From the NCBI GenBank assembly GCA_030525945.1, contig JAUNDT010000002.1, forward strand, positions 1-64,000: a DNA stretch of 64,000 nt, given 5' to 3'. Position 1 is the stretch's first letter. Each line of letters starts with the position of its first letter. The position numbers and the translations under genes are program-made. The stretch is from Coriobacteriaceae bacterium. GTDB lineage: Bacteria; Actinomycetota; Coriobacteriia; Coriobacteriales; Coriobacteriaceae. Shown in pieces: positions 27,137 to 36,557 of the stretch. A model generated the notes under the pieces. The model was given only the letters and a program-made list of their open reading frames with translations, was not told the DNA's origin and ran no database searches.

Positions 27137-28417
27137 ATGACAAGCAAGGAAAACCCGGACGCCCATATGATCACGGTCGAGGATGCGCAGCGCATCATCC
27201 TGGAGCGCGCGTGCCCAACGCCCATCGAGCAGGTGCCGACTTGGCTCGCCGCCGGCCGACCTTTGGCCGAGGACGTCGCCACCGACATCGACCTCGCTCC
27301 CTTTGCGAACAGCGCCATGGACGGATACGCCGTGCGCGCTCAGGATTTGGCGGCTGCGGAGGCGGGCGCCCCGGTTGAGCTCGAGGTCATCGGCCACGAG
27401 GCGGCGGGCCATGTGTTCGAGGGTGCAGTCGAGCCCGGCACGACGGTTCGCATCATGACGGGCGCCCCCGTCCCTGAGGGAGCGGACGCCGTGGTCAAGT
27501 ACGAGATCGTCGAGGTGCTCGAAGGCGACGGCAACGAGGGGTCGCGCGTGTGTTTTGCCGCTCCCGCGCGCGTGGGCGACAACATTCGCGAGGCGGGCCT
27601 CGAGGCCAAGCGCGGCGAGGTGGTCATGCATGCGGGTGAAGTGGTGACGGCTGCGGGGGCGGGCCTGCTCGCCAACGCCGGAAAGGCGACCGTTGCGGTT
27701 CACCGCGCCCCGCGCATCGGCATCGTTTCGCTCGGAACGGAGCTCGTGGACGCAGGCACCGTCCCGGCGCGCGGGCAGATCCGCGACGTGAATGCCCCGG
27801 CGCTCATGGCCGCGGCGCGCGATGCGGGTGCCGAGGCGACGTTTTACGGCATTGCCCCCGATGACGAGGAGCGCATCTGCGAGCTCGTCCGCCGCGCCGC
27901 TGCCGAGTGCGATTTGGTCGTCACCTCGGGCGGTGCCTCCGCGGGCGACTACGACTATGTGACCGCTCTGGTGGAACGCGAGGGCGAGGTCCAGTTCGAC
28001 CGCATCTCCATGCGCCCGGGCAAGGCGGTGACGTTCGGCATGCTCGGGAACACGCCGTTCTTCGGGCTTTCCGGCAACCCCGCCGGAGCGTTTATCGGCT
28101 TTGAGCTGTTCGTGCGCCCGGCGGTGCGCAAGATGATGGGGCATGCGGAGCTGTTCCGCCCCGTTCAGACGGCGCGCGTGGCGCACGATGTTAAGAAGCG
28201 CCAGGAGCGCAGGTTCTACAACCGCGCCCGTGTGGAGCGCCGCAGCGATACGGGCGAGCTCGAGGTCACGCAGGCGCCCACGCAGAACTCCGCGATGCTC
28301 GTGGACCTGCACCGCGGTAACTGCCTGCTCGTCATGCCCGACGGCGTGGGCGGCGCGAAAGCGGGCGACGAGGTCTCGGTGCTTCGCTACGACCTGCCCG
28401 AGGGCGCGGTCCTGTAG
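27137..28417 (+). CDS. moeA: Molybdopterin molybdotransferase
   Basis: This 426-residue enzyme inserts molybdate into adenylated molybdopterin, the last step of molybdenum-cofactor synthesis. The N-terminal domain has the family segment APFANSAMDGYAVRAQDL (residues ~55-72) and GTTVRIMTGAPVPEGADAVV. The central domain has GIVSLGTELV, TSGGASAGDYDYV and GLSGNPAGAFIGFE, and domain IV follows. The start is the ATG with GGGAGG nine bases upstream; an open frame extends further upstream but lacks a ribosome site. It forms a unit with mogA, 27 bases on. Confidence 0.96.
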   Translation: MTSKENPDAHMITVEDAQRIILERACPTPIEQVPTWLAAGRPLAEDVATDIDLAPFANSAMDGYAVRAQDLAAAEAGAPVELEVIGHEAAGHVFEGAVEPGTTVRIMTGAPVPEGADAVVKYEIVEVLEGDGNEGSRVCFAAPARVGDNIREAGLEAKRGEVVMHAGEVVTAAGAGLLANAGKATVAVHRAPRIGIVSLGTELVDAGTVPARGQIRDVNAPALMAAARDAGAEATFYGIAPDDEERICELVRRAAAECDLVVTSGGASAGDYDYVTALVEREGEVQFDRISMRPGKAVTFGMLGNTPFFGLSGNPAGAFIGFELFVRPAVRKMMGHAELFRPVQTARVAHDVKKRQERRFYNRARVERRSDTGELEVTQAPTQNSAMLVDLHRGNCLLVMPDGVGGAKAGDEVSVLRYDLPEGAVL

Positions 28418-28444
28418 TTTTCGCGATGTTCGAAAGGATCTCCC

Positions 28445-28951
28445 ATGGATATCACCTTTGCCATCATCATCTGCTCGGATACGCGCACGGTTGCCGAGGA
28501 TGAGGCCGGCGCGGCGCTGCGCGACCTCATCGAGGGCGCGGCGTGGCGCGTGGTCTCCCATGCCGTGGTGCGTGACGACGCGGGCGCCATTGCGAGCGCC
28601 ATCGCCTCCGCAACCGATCGCGCCCAGGCGGACATCGTCCTGACCTGCGGGGGCACGGGACTGTCGCCGCGCGACGTGACGCCCGAGGCCACGGCTGCGG
28701 CGTGCGACCGCGATGTGCCCGGTATCGCCGAGGCGATCCGCGCCTACTCACTTGCGAAAACGCGCCGCGCCATGCTGTCTCGCGCACGCTGCATGCAGCG
28801 CTGGGTGCGCGATGAGGCGGGTGAACGAACGGGCAAACTCGCGCTCGTGATCAACTTCCCCGGGTCGACGAAGGCGGCCAGGGAGTGCTGGGAGGCCATT
28901 TCCGACCAGCTGGAGCACGCCATGAAGATGTCCGCGGGCGGCGGGCATTAG
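28445..28951 (+). CDS. mogA: Molybdopterin adenylyltransferase (MogA/MoaB-like)
   Basis: This 168-residue protein has the MoaB/MogA fold: IIICSDTRTVAEDEAG near the N-terminus, TCGGTGLSPRDVTPEAT (about 67-83) and VINFPGSTKAARECW near 139. It activates molybdopterin with AMP so that MoeA can load molybdate, and it lies directly behind moeA. AAAGGATC precedes the ATG. MogA and MoaB cannot be told apart by sequence alone, so the symbol is a choice. Confidence 0.9.
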   Translation: MDITFAIIICSDTRTVAEDEAGAALRDLIEGAAWRVVSHAVVRDDAGAIASAIASATDRAQADIVLTCGGTGLSPRDVTPEATAAACDRDVPGIAEAIRAYSLAKTRRAMLSRARCMQRWVRDEAGERTGKLALVINFPGSTKAARECWEAISDQLEHAMKMSAGGGH

Positions 28952-28964
28952 GTGAGGGGTCAGC

Positions 28965-28989
28965 GGCGAGAAAGCCCCGGTCTCTCGCC
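28965..28989 (+). terminator. Weak hairpin after mogA
   Basis: Seven-base arms GGCGAGA and TCTCGCC enclose an 11-base loop just past mogA. No T tract follows, so it may only attenuate transcription into the mod genes. Confidence 0.35.
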
Positions 28990-29002
28990 CGTGTATCCTG
29001 CC

Positions 29003-29030
29003 TCGTCAATTATTCTCATGCGAGTATAAT
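29003..29030 (+). promoter_or_regulatory. Promoter of modABC with dyad operator in the spacer
   Basis: A perfect TATAAT (29025-29030) is preceded at 16 bases by a weak TCGTCA. The sequence TATTCTCATGCGAGTATA at 29011-29028 is an imperfect palindrome, aligned base for base with the one in front of moeA at the same place relative to the -10 box. Confidence 0.55.
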
Positions 29031-29088
29031 TTCGACCAGCAGGCATTGTGCATTCCCGGTCCAGGGGATGCGGGGAAAGGAAGGTTCC

Positions 29089-29958
29089 ATGAACATGCAC
29101 GCATTTTCACGCAAGGGCTTGGTGATGCTCGGGGCATCTGTCCTGCTCGCCGGGGCGCTTACGGGCTGTGGAGCGGGCGCGGCAACGAGCGGCTCCGGTT
29201 CGGCATCGGGCGCGTCCTCTCAGGCTGAGCCCGTCGAGCTGCAGGTGTTCGCTGCCAACTCGCTCGAGAAGGCCCTGCCCGAGGTGCAGAAGCTGTATAC
29301 GGAGCAGACCGGCGTCACGTTCACCGATACGCAGTTCAAGGCATCGGGCGACCTGGTGGAGCAGATGCGTGCGGGCGCCCCGGTCGACGTGCTTATCACC
29401 GCCTCCAAGGGGACTATGGACGACGCCGCCGCGGGCGAGCTTGTGGATGAGTCGACGCGCCTGGACATGTTCAACAACGACCTGGTGGTCGCGCGCGCGG
29501 AGGGGTCCGATATCAAGATCGAGTCCCTCGCCGACGTCGCCAACGTTGACGGCAAGATCGCCATCGGCGACGCCATCACGGTTCCCGCGGGCAAGTACGC
29601 CAACCAGGCGCTGCATTCGGTTGGCCTCTACACGGGCGCCGAGGGTGACGACGGCGAGTACGCGCCCGAATTTGCCGGCCGCGTGGCGCTTGCCGACAAG
29701 GTGGGCACCGCCGCCAAGTATGTGAGCACCGGTGACGCCGCCATTGGCTTTGTCTACAGCTCCGACATTTTCCGCTATGAGGGTATTGAGCAGGCGTTTG
29801 TTTGCCCGGACGACTCGCATAAGCCCATCGTGTACCCGGGCGCCGTCTCCGCCTCCTCCAAACACGCCAAGGCCGCCCAGGATTTCCTGGACTTTTGCAT
29901 GAACAACGCCGAGGCGCAGAAGATCTGGGCCACCTACGGCTTTGAGCTTGCCGAGTAA
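29089..29958 (+). CDS. modA: Molybdate-binding lipoprotein of the ABC importer
   Basis: This 289-residue protein has a lipoprotein signal (lipobox LTGC, Cys27), then a Ser/Gly-rich linker. A periplasmic-binding-type domain of the ModA family follows: VFAANSLEKALPEVQKLY, FKASGDLVEQMRAGAPVDVLITAS, and later FVYSSDIF. It captures molybdate, or possibly tungstate, outside the membrane. GGAAAGGAAGG precedes the ATG. It starts its own transcription unit with modB three bases on and modC after that. Confidence 0.93.
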   Translation: MNMHAFSRKGLVMLGASVLLAGALTGCGAGAATSGSGSASGASSQAEPVELQVFAANSLEKALPEVQKLYTEQTGVTFTDTQFKASGDLVEQMRAGAPVDVLITASKGTMDDAAAGELVDESTRLDMFNNDLVVARAEGSDIKIESLADVANVDGKIAIGDAITVPAGKYANQALHSVGLYTGAEGDDGEYAPEFAGRVALADKVGTAAKYVSTGDAAIGFVYSSDIFRYEGIEQAFVCPDDSHKPIVYPGAVSASSKHAKAAQDFLDFCMNNAEAQKIWATYGFELAE

Positions 29959-29961
29959 CCC

Positions 29962-31596
29962 ATGCGATGCGCGCGCCCGTACCCCCAGATGATGCTGCTA
30001 CGTGTGCGGGCGTATGCGCTTGCGCTGCTCGCCGTGCTCGTGTGCTGCGCAGCGAGCGCGTGTTTTGCGACCGCCGCGCCTGCGTGCGCATGGGGGGACG
30101 AGGCGGGCGAGAGCGCCGCGGCCCCCGGCGAGGTGGCGGCTCTCGATACGTCCTATGTCCCCGATAACGTCGAGTTCCTTTCCGAGGGAGCCGCTCGCTT
30201 CGAGGGCGTCCCCTTCGGCATCTCCGCCTTCGAGCGCATTGCCAAGGGCACCCAGCGCGCGGGCGAGGGCATGCCTGCGGGCTACCGCATTCCCATTCAG
30301 GCGGACGCGAACTTCGCGGTGGTGCGCACGCCCGAGCAGGCGCTCGTGTACGTTGACCAGGGGGCGGCGGGCCTTAAGGACTCGGGGCTCACGAGTACGC
30401 CCGAGCATGCGTCCGCGTTCTGGTCGATGGTTCTTACCTTGGACGAGGCGGGAAGCATGAGCGGTCCGACGCTTACCGAGGAGGCCCCGAAGCCCCTGCT
30501 GTGCACGAGGAGCACGGTTGTGGTGGGGCCGTATCGCTATCGCTTCGATGCTGAGGACGCGGACGGGAACCGCTATGTGACCGTTACCCCGGCTGCGCTG
30601 GCGGAACATGAGCTCACGCCCGATATGATCCGCGCCACGGGGCTTGATTTGGGCGATGGTGCCCGGTGGGTCGACAGCGGCATCGTGGTGCCGGCAACCG
30701 GGCTCGCCGGCCCCGCTTCCCAAAGCGCGCTTGACCAGGCGCTCTCGTTTGTAGCCTCGATCGATATGCGACCTTTGTGGGTGTCCCTCAAAACGGGCGT
30801 GGTGGCGCTCGCTATTTCGTTTGTGCTCGGTCTGTTGGCGGCATGGCGGGTCATGGGCACGTCAAGCCGTCTGAAGGGCGTGCTCGACTCGGTTTTCACG
30901 ATCCCCATGGTGCTACCGCCCACGGTCTGCGGCTTTTTGCTGCTCATGCTCTTTGGCAACTCGACCGCGATGGGCCGTTGGCTCGTGGAGCACGGCATCG
31001 AGGTCGTGTTCACCTGGCAGGCTGCGGTGATCGCCGCCGTGGTGGTGAGTTTTCCGCTCGTGTACCGCACGGCGCTTGGGGCGTTCGAGGGCCTCGACGC
31101 CTCGATGCTCGACGCCGCCCGCACGCTCGGATGGTCCGAGTGGCGCATTTTCCGCTTCATCACGCTTCCGCTCGCATGGCCCTCGATCGCGGCGGGTACG
31201 GTGCTCGCGTTCGCTCGTGCCATGGGAGAATTCGGCTGCACGCTCTTTTTCGCCGGCAACTATGCGGGTATCACTCAGACCATTCCCATCGCCATTTACT
31301 TTGAATGGATGGGCGGAAACACGGACGTGGCGCTCTTTTGGGTCGTCGTGGTGATCGCGTTCAGCTTCTTAGTGGTGCTGGGTATCAACTCCTATACCGC
31401 GCGTCAGCAGGCGTATCGCACGGGTGCACCCGCTCGGGCGCGGCGCGGGGGCGCGGCTCGCAAGCGCGACGCTGCGCCCTCCGCCCGCCCACTCGACGAG
31501 ATCGACGCGATGGGCGGAGACGCCGTCCGCATCGACCAGCGCGCGCTGGCGGAGCTGCTTGCGGAATCCGGCGCCGACGGCAACGGGGGTGCATGA
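29962..31596 (+). CDS. modB: Molybdate ABC permease with large extracytoplasmic N-terminal region
   Basis: At 544 residues this is about twice the normal ModB length. The permease proper is residues ~270-485, with membrane segments starting PLWVSLKTGVVALAISFVLG. The coupling loop is GLDASMLDAARTLGWSEWRIF, followed by LPLAWPSIAAGTVLAFARAMGEFG, as in ModB. It is preceded by a signal-like hydrophobic segment (11-37) and about 225 residues of soluble, presumably external sequence that I cannot assign to a family. The C-terminus adds about 60 polar residues, rich in Arg and Ala. It should pair with ModA and ModC. Confidence 0.88.
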   Translation: MRCARPYPQMMLLRVRAYALALLAVLVCCAASACFATAAPACAWGDEAGESAAAPGEVAALDTSYVPDNVEFLSEGAARFEGVPFGISAFERIAKGTQRAGEGMPAGYRIPIQADANFAVVRTPEQALVYVDQGAAGLKDSGLTSTPEHASAFWSMVLTLDEAGSMSGPTLTEEAPKPLLCTRSTVVVGPYRYRFDAEDADGNRYVTVTPAALAEHELTPDMIRATGLDLGDGARWVDSGIVVPATGLAGPASQSALDQALSFVASIDMRPLWVSLKTGVVALAISFVLGLLAAWRVMGTSSRLKGVLDSVFTIPMVLPPTVCGFLLLMLFGNSTAMGRWLVEHGIEVVFTWQAAVIAAVVVSFPLVYRTALGAFEGLDASMLDAARTLGWSEWRIFRFITLPLAWPSIAAGTVLAFARAMGEFGCTLFFAGNYAGITQTIPIAIYFEWMGGNTDVALFWVVVVIAFSFLVVLGINSYTARQQAYRTGAPARARRGGAARKRDAAPSARPLDEIDAMGGDAVRIDQRALAELLAESGADGNGGA

Positions 31597-31599
31597 GGC

Positions 31600-32700
31600 A
31601 TGTCGCTTGAGCTCGACATTAAAAAGCACTACGCGGACTTTGACCTGGATGTCCAGCTCGAGGTGGGGCAGGAGCGCGTGGCCCTGCTCGGCGCCTCGGG
31701 TTGCGGCAAGAGCCTGACACTGCGCTGCATCGCGGGCGTTGAGACACCCGATGAGGGGCGCATCGTTGTGGATGGCGTCACGTTTTTCGACTCGGTACGC
31801 GGTATCAACCTCTCTGCCCAGGAGCGCCGCTGCGCCCTGCTATTCCAGAACTACCAGTTGTTTCCCCACATGACGGTCGAGGAGAACGTATGCGCCGGCA
31901 TGCGAGGGGCTCTGAGACGGTGGGGGCACGGTGGGCCCGTGGCCAGCGCGCGCGAGGAGGCGCGGGTGTTTTTACGGATCTTTGGCGTGGAGGCGCTGGC
32001 GGCTCGCTATCCCGCCCAGCTTTCCGGCGGCCAGCAGCAGCGCGTGGCGCTCGCCCGCATGCTCGCGGCCCGACCGGGCATCCTCATGTTCGACGAGCCG
32101 CTCTCTGCCCTCGACGCGTATCTCAAGAGCGCGCTGGAGCAGAATCTCATCGACGTGTTCTCCCTCGTAAACCGGACTGTTTTGTATGTGAGCCATGACA
32201 TCGACGAGGCATGCCGCCTGTGCGACCGCATTTGCGTGCTGCATAACGGCCGCATTGAGGAGCAGGGAAGCCCCGAGGATCTGCTGGTGCGCCCCCAAAC
32301 GCTCGCGGCGTTGCGGCTGACGGGCTGCAAGAACACCTCGCGTGCCCGCAAGGCGGGACCTCGTCAGGTTGAGGCGATCGACTGGGGCATGACGTTCGAG
32401 ACGGGATGCGACGTGCCCGACAACGTGGCATTCGTGGGTATTCGCGCGAGTTATATCCACCGCGAGCACGCGGGCCATGCGGGTGAGCGGGCGCGCAACA
32501 GCTTTGATTTGCGCGTGGCGCGGGTGAGCGATGCGCGTTTTGAGCGCCTGGTGTTGCTCGATCCGCCGCGAAGCGATGCGCCAACACGAATTCAGTGGAA
32601 GGTAGGGAAGGTGGACGCGGACCCGGCGTCCCTTCCGCATGAGGGCGATGTGCTGCGACTGCATTTCGACGCGCGCCGCCTCATGATGGTGACCCGGTAG
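31600..32700 (+). CDS. modC: Molybdate ABC importer, ATP-binding subunit
   Basis: This 366-residue protein has Walker A GASGCGKS (about 30-37), the Q-loop LLFQNYQLFPHMTV, signature LSGGQQQRVALARML and Walker B ILMFDEPLSALD, then the H-loop YVSHDIDEA. Residues from about 270 form one TOBE-like regulatory domain, the usual ModC arrangement. It powers import through ModB. The start ATG comes 3 bases after modB's stop, which fits one polycistronic mRNA. Confidence 0.93.
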   Translation: MSLELDIKKHYADFDLDVQLEVGQERVALLGASGCGKSLTLRCIAGVETPDEGRIVVDGVTFFDSVRGINLSAQERRCALLFQNYQLFPHMTVEENVCAGMRGALRRWGHGGPVASAREEARVFLRIFGVEALAARYPAQLSGGQQQRVALARMLAARPGILMFDEPLSALDAYLKSALEQNLIDVFSLVNRTVLYVSHDIDEACRLCDRICVLHNGRIEEQGSPEDLLVRPQTLAALRLTGCKNTSRARKAGPRQVEAIDWGMTFETGCDVPDNVAFVGIRASYIHREHAGHAGERARNSFDLRVARVSDARFERLVLLDPPRSDAPTRIQWKVGKVDADPASLPHEGDVLRLHFDARRLMMVTR

Positions 32701-32801
32701 CCAGTGCCTCGGCGTGAGATTTCACACAACGCGAACATGAGATACCGTTGGCAACCGATTATCTACCATTCATCTAATAGTGCCCCGAGAGCCCGCGGAT
32801 G

Positions 32802-32829
32802 TTGCGTAACCTAAATCCTTAGGTATATA
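32802..32829 (+). promoter_or_regulatory. Promoter of the sialidase gene with dyad operator
   Basis: TTGCGT (32802-32807) and TATATA (32824-32829) are 16 bases apart. The spacer contains a perfect inverted repeat, ACCTAA-ATCC-TTAGGT at 32809-32824. A repressor bound here would block RNA polymerase. Both the promoter and the operator are read by eye. Confidence 0.45.
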
Positions 32830-32877
32830 TCCGCGATCCCATGCCGCGAGGTGTGGGTGCTCGCAAGGGGGATGCAC

Positions 32878-35800
32878 ATGATGCACAACGGACGTCGGTC
32901 CTGGGCGGTTACGGTGACGGGCGCGGCGGTTGCCGCCAGCACGTGCCTCGCGCTTTCGTGGGCGCCGTCGGTCGCTATCGCCGCCGAGGCACAGGCCGGC
33001 GCGGTCCAGCTGGCCGCGCAGTTCAGCAACGGCCTGCCGAAGACCGTTCAGTTTGAAAAGGTGACTGGCGAGGTCGCCTCTGGTGAGACGTTCACGATCG
33101 TCTCCACCACGTCCAACGACGCTCACAAGCGCGTGATTCATATTGGGGCGACGGGCACGAAGCTCGACCGCTGCAAGGCTACCAAGGTCGATGCCACGCT
33201 CAATCCCATTGACTGCGAGGTCAAGGGCAACGAGAAGACGGGCGCTCACGAGTGGACCGTGACCAAGGCCGACGGCGGCTACACGGTCGAGAGCAAGCGC
33301 CAGAAGGGCCAATATCTCAATATTAAGAGCGGTTCCGCTGCCCTGGGTAGCGAGAAGCAGGTCCTGCAGCTGGAGAAGGCGGGCGAGGATGCCTTTACGC
33401 TGAGCTGCACGATTGACGGTGCCAAGTACTACCTCTCCTACGCTTCGACTGGCTGGACCTCCTCCACGACGGCACAGAACGTGTATCTGTACCAGCGCAA
33501 GGAAGTCACTCCGAACGTCGTTCCCAACGAGAAGCCCAAGCCGGGTACCACGGTTGACCAGCCGTTTGCCAGCAACACCGCCGGTAGCCGCTTCTTCCGC
33601 ATTCCCGCCATGGTTGCCCAGCAGGACGGAAGCCTGCTTGCCGCGATTGACGCGCGCTGGAACACGACGGGTGACGCCGGCGGCCTCGATACCATCGTGA
33701 GCCGCTCCACGGACGGTGGCAAGACCTGGAGCTACAGCTTCCCCAATTATTTCAACGACAGCGCCGATGCATACAATAGCCGCGCTACTGCGTTCATCGA
33801 TCCCGTTTTGGTCCAGAAGGGCAACACGACCTACATGATGGTCGACCTGTGGCCGGGCGGCGTCGCACTCAACTCCGCGGCGAACAACCATCCTGTTGAC
33901 GCGAGCGGTTACGTCGAGATTGACGGCCATCAGCGTCTGGTGCTGTTCGCTTCGGCAAACCCCGATGAGCAGCGTGCAGCTGGTGCCGAGCGCGGCGAGG
34001 GCTATACGCACTACGTGGGCGACTTCGATGCCTCTGGGTATGCGCCGGTTATCAAGAAGGACGGCGGCGAGACGTCGTATTACGTCAATCGCGAGTTCTA
34101 CCTGTTCAATGCTGACAAGGAGCCCGTGTACTGCCAGCAGCTCGGCACAAGCGATTACGTCCAGCAGAACGTGTTCTACTACAACGCCGATTTGCATGTG
34201 ACTGCTACGTCTTACCTGTGGATGGTCAACTCGACTGACGGCGGGGCGACCTGGTCTGCACCTCTCATGCTCAACGAGCAGGTTCGCACGAACCTGAAGG
34301 AAAAGAACTCCAGCTTCTACGGCGTTGGACCTGGCCGCGGCTTGGTGACGTCCTCTGGTCGCATTGTGCTGCCTTGCTATACGTTCGAGTACGGTAAGGG
34401 CGACGGCAAAACGAGCGTCATCTACTCCGATGACGGTGTGAACTGGAAGCGCAGCGAGTCGCTCGACCACCAGACCTCCGAGGCCACGGTTGTCGAGGCA
34501 GACGGCAAGCTCTACATCTTCGCGCGCCACGGTTGGTACGCGGTGTCCACGGACGGCGGTGCTACCTGGGGCGAGGAGAAGAGCCTGCGCGAGACCGGCA
34601 TCCCGGTCGATACCGGTTGCCAGATTAACGCCATCACCTATTCCGAGAAGATCGACGGCAAGACCGCGATCCTGCTCTCGTGCCCCACGGGTTCTTCCCG
34701 CCGCACGAACGGCAGCATTTTCGTGGGTCTCGTCCAGCCCGACGGCAGCCTTTCCTGGGACTACGAGTACAAGGTCACGACGGGCGGTACGTGGTACGCC
34801 TACTCCTGCCTGACCGAGCTTCCCAACGGCTCCGTCAGTGTTCTGTATGAGACCACGGGCGATACCGCGAAGTATGAGAACTTCGCCATCGAGGACATCG
34901 CCAAGAACGCGCAGATCGGCAACGAGCGCGAGCTCGCCGTCCCGCTGTACGGCGAGGTCGAGTTCAAGGTCAAGGGCAGCCTCACTGGCTTTGACGCCGC
35001 CGACAAGAGCATCGCCGGGATTAGCGTGAAGGACAACGGCGACGGCACGTCCACGGTGACGGTCAAGGGCCTCAAGGAGGGTAAGACCTCCTTTACCGGC
35101 AGCGACGACGTGGATTACTCGATCACCGTTGCGCCCGAGCAGCTCGTTGAGAAGACCATCAATCCGGGTGAGACCTTTACCGCCCCGGTGAAGTCCGACA
35201 AGTTGACTCACGAGCCCGACACCTCCATCGCCACTGCCAAGATCACCGTGGGTAAGGCCTCCGAGGTCCTGGGCGAGACGGTGGGAACGCTGGGCAGCGA
35301 CGCCAACTACAAGGGCGACGTCGAGGTCCTGAGCAAGTCCCTCTACACGTTCGACAAGGGCGAAGACGGCAAGTGGACGGTTTCCGCCACGCTGGAGAAC
35401 GGCACCAAGACCTACGTTAAGCTGGGCGATAAGGGCAAGCCGAACAAGAAGCAGGCCGGCAAGATCGAGATCAAGGCCGGCACGGGCGATCGCGCGGGCC
35501 AGTTCAAGCTGTACGACTCCTCGGTTCAGGGCGGCGGCAAGCATCTGCACTTCTGGCGCGACGGCAAGAACGTCTTCGACCAGTGCGGCGGCTCTACCTG
35601 CAACGATGACTATCTCGAGCTCTACCGTCCCGCTAAGGACGGCGAGCAGTCGAGCACGGCTATCCCGGGCTACGTACAGGTTAAGACCGCTGATGAGGTG
35701 ACCTCGGGCGGGAAGTACCTGGTCGCCGCGAACTATCAGAACACGCGCTACGTGCTGCACCCCACCACCGAGCAGGGCAGCATGTACGACAACGTCATCA

Positions 35801-36336
35801 AGGTCAATCCGGATGCGCCCTACAACGTCCTCACCGTCACGGGTGTTGCCGCCGGCACCACCGATGTCGCGGTTGACGGCGTGGTGTATCGCGTGACCGT
35901 CCGCGGCTACCTCGCACCGGTCTTTACGTGGGCGGACGATTACTCCTCCGCGACGGCGACCTTCAACCGCAACGACGGCGGCGACGCCAAGACGGTTGAT
36001 GCCGTGGTGACGAGCGAGCGCGTTGAGCCTACGCCGACCGAGGATGGCCAGATCACCTACACGGCCACGGTCGAGTTCGAGGGCAAGACCTACACGGATA
36101 CCAAGACCGTCGTCCTGCCTGCCACGGGCGAGACCGATCCGGAGCAGCCCGAGAAGCCTGAGAAGCCCGAGCAGCCGACGGATCCGCAGCGTCCCGGTAA
36201 GCCTTCCAAGCCGAGCGAGAGGCCTGGTTCCGCGCTGCCGCAGACGGGCGATCCCGCTGCCTTCGCCGGCATCGCCGCCGCTGTGGGCGCCGGCATCTCC
36301 GCGCTGGGCGCGCGCATGAAGCGTCGCTGGGAGTAA
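32878..36336 (+). CDS. Cell-wall-anchored sialidase (GH33)
   Basis: This 1152-residue exo-sialidase probably releases sialic acid from mucin and other host glycans. A signal peptide (to about residue 37) is followed by a beta-rich, possibly carbohydrate-binding region (50-215). The catalytic propeller starts at RFFRIPAM (Arg of RIP at 241) with AIDARW next. Asp boxes are STDGGKTW at 277, STDGGATW at 452, SDDGVNW at 517 and STDGGATW at 557. The late Tyr nucleophile region is WYAYSCLTEL. Further Ig-like and repeat regions lead to a Pro/Glu/Lys-rich wall spacer and an LPQTG sortase signal at 1120, with a hydrophobic stretch and KRRWE tail. ATG 32878 has AAGGGG 7 bases upstream. Confidence 0.95.
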   Translation: MMHNGRRSWAVTVTGAAVAASTCLALSWAPSVAIAAEAQAGAVQLAAQFSNGLPKTVQFEKVTGEVASGETFTIVSTTSNDAHKRVIHIGATGTKLDRCKATKVDATLNPIDCEVKGNEKTGAHEWTVTKADGGYTVESKRQKGQYLNIKSGSAALGSEKQVLQLEKAGEDAFTLSCTIDGAKYYLSYASTGWTSSTTAQNVYLYQRKEVTPNVVPNEKPKPGTTVDQPFASNTAGSRFFRIPAMVAQQDGSLLAAIDARWNTTGDAGGLDTIVSRSTDGGKTWSYSFPNYFNDSADAYNSRATAFIDPVLVQKGNTTYMMVDLWPGGVALNSAANNHPVDASGYVEIDGHQRLVLFASANPDEQRAAGAERGEGYTHYVGDFDASGYAPVIKKDGGETSYYVNREFYLFNADKEPVYCQQLGTSDYVQQNVFYYNADLHVTATSYLWMVNSTDGGATWSAPLMLNEQVRTNLKEKNSSFYGVGPGRGLVTSSGRIVLPCYTFEYGKGDGKTSVIYSDDGVNWKRSESLDHQTSEATVVEADGKLYIFARHGWYAVSTDGGATWGEEKSLRETGIPVDTGCQINAITYSEKIDGKTAILLSCPTGSSRRTNGSIFVGLVQPDGSLSWDYEYKVTTGGTWYAYSCLTELPNGSVSVLYETTGDTAKYENFAIEDIAKNAQIGNERELAVPLYGEVEFKVKGSLTGFDAADKSIAGISVKDNGDGTSTVTVKGLKEGKTSFTGSDDVDYSITVAPEQLVEKTINPGETFTAPVKSDKLTHEPDTSIATAKITVGKASEVLGETVGTLGSDANYKGDVEVLSKSLYTFDKGEDGKWTVSATLENGTKTYVKLGDKGKPNKKQAGKIEIKAGTGDRAGQFKLYDSSVQGGGKHLHFWRDGKNVFDQCGGSTCNDDYLELYRPAKDGEQSSTAIPGYVQVKTADEVTSGGKYLVAANYQNTRYVLHPTTEQGSMYDNVIKVNPDAPYNVLTVTGVAAGTTDVAVDGVVYRVTVRGYLAPVFTWADDYSSATATFNRNDGGDAKTVDAVVTSERVEPTPTEDGQITYTATVEFEGKTYTDTKTVVLPATGETDPEQPEKPEKPEQPTDPQRPGKPSKPSERPGSALPQTGDPAAFAGIAAAVGAGISALGARMKRRWE

Positions 36337-36384
36337 CGGCGAGCCGTTAGCATAGGAGCCGATTGGCTCATTCCGTGCACGCGT

Positions 36385-36421
36385 AACGGGAGGTTGACCT
36401 GCGGGTTGGCCTCCCGTTTTT
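36385..36421 (+). terminator. Rho-independent terminator of the sialidase gene
   Basis: A 15-base-pair stem (AACGGGAGG...CCTCCCGTT at the base, three G-T pairs) is followed by TTTTT. It lies 48 bases past the gene. Confidence 0.9.
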
Positions 36422-36557
36422 GCTCACCGCAAAAACCGTGGGCTTTTTGCGCTTCCGAAACGCGAAAAATCAAAAGACTGCAATCATTCGGGTAGCATAT
36501 TCAGGCCTATGTAAGGCAATGCATAGACCAATGGCCACTATCAAGGAGATAGCGACT

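Noticed and set aside
27104-28561. 485-codon open frame on the minus strand
   Set aside because: It is antisense to moeA with no recognisable protein; the plus strand has all MoeA motifs.
28952-29088. Molybdenum-cofactor riboswitch in front of modA
   Set aside because: The region is too short and holds only one simple hairpin plus a promoter; the conserved Moco riboswitch architecture is not visible.
32770-35760. 996-codon open frame on the minus strand
   Set aside because: It lies opposite the sialidase gene, arises from the G/C-rich third positions, and has neither a domain nor a ribosome site.
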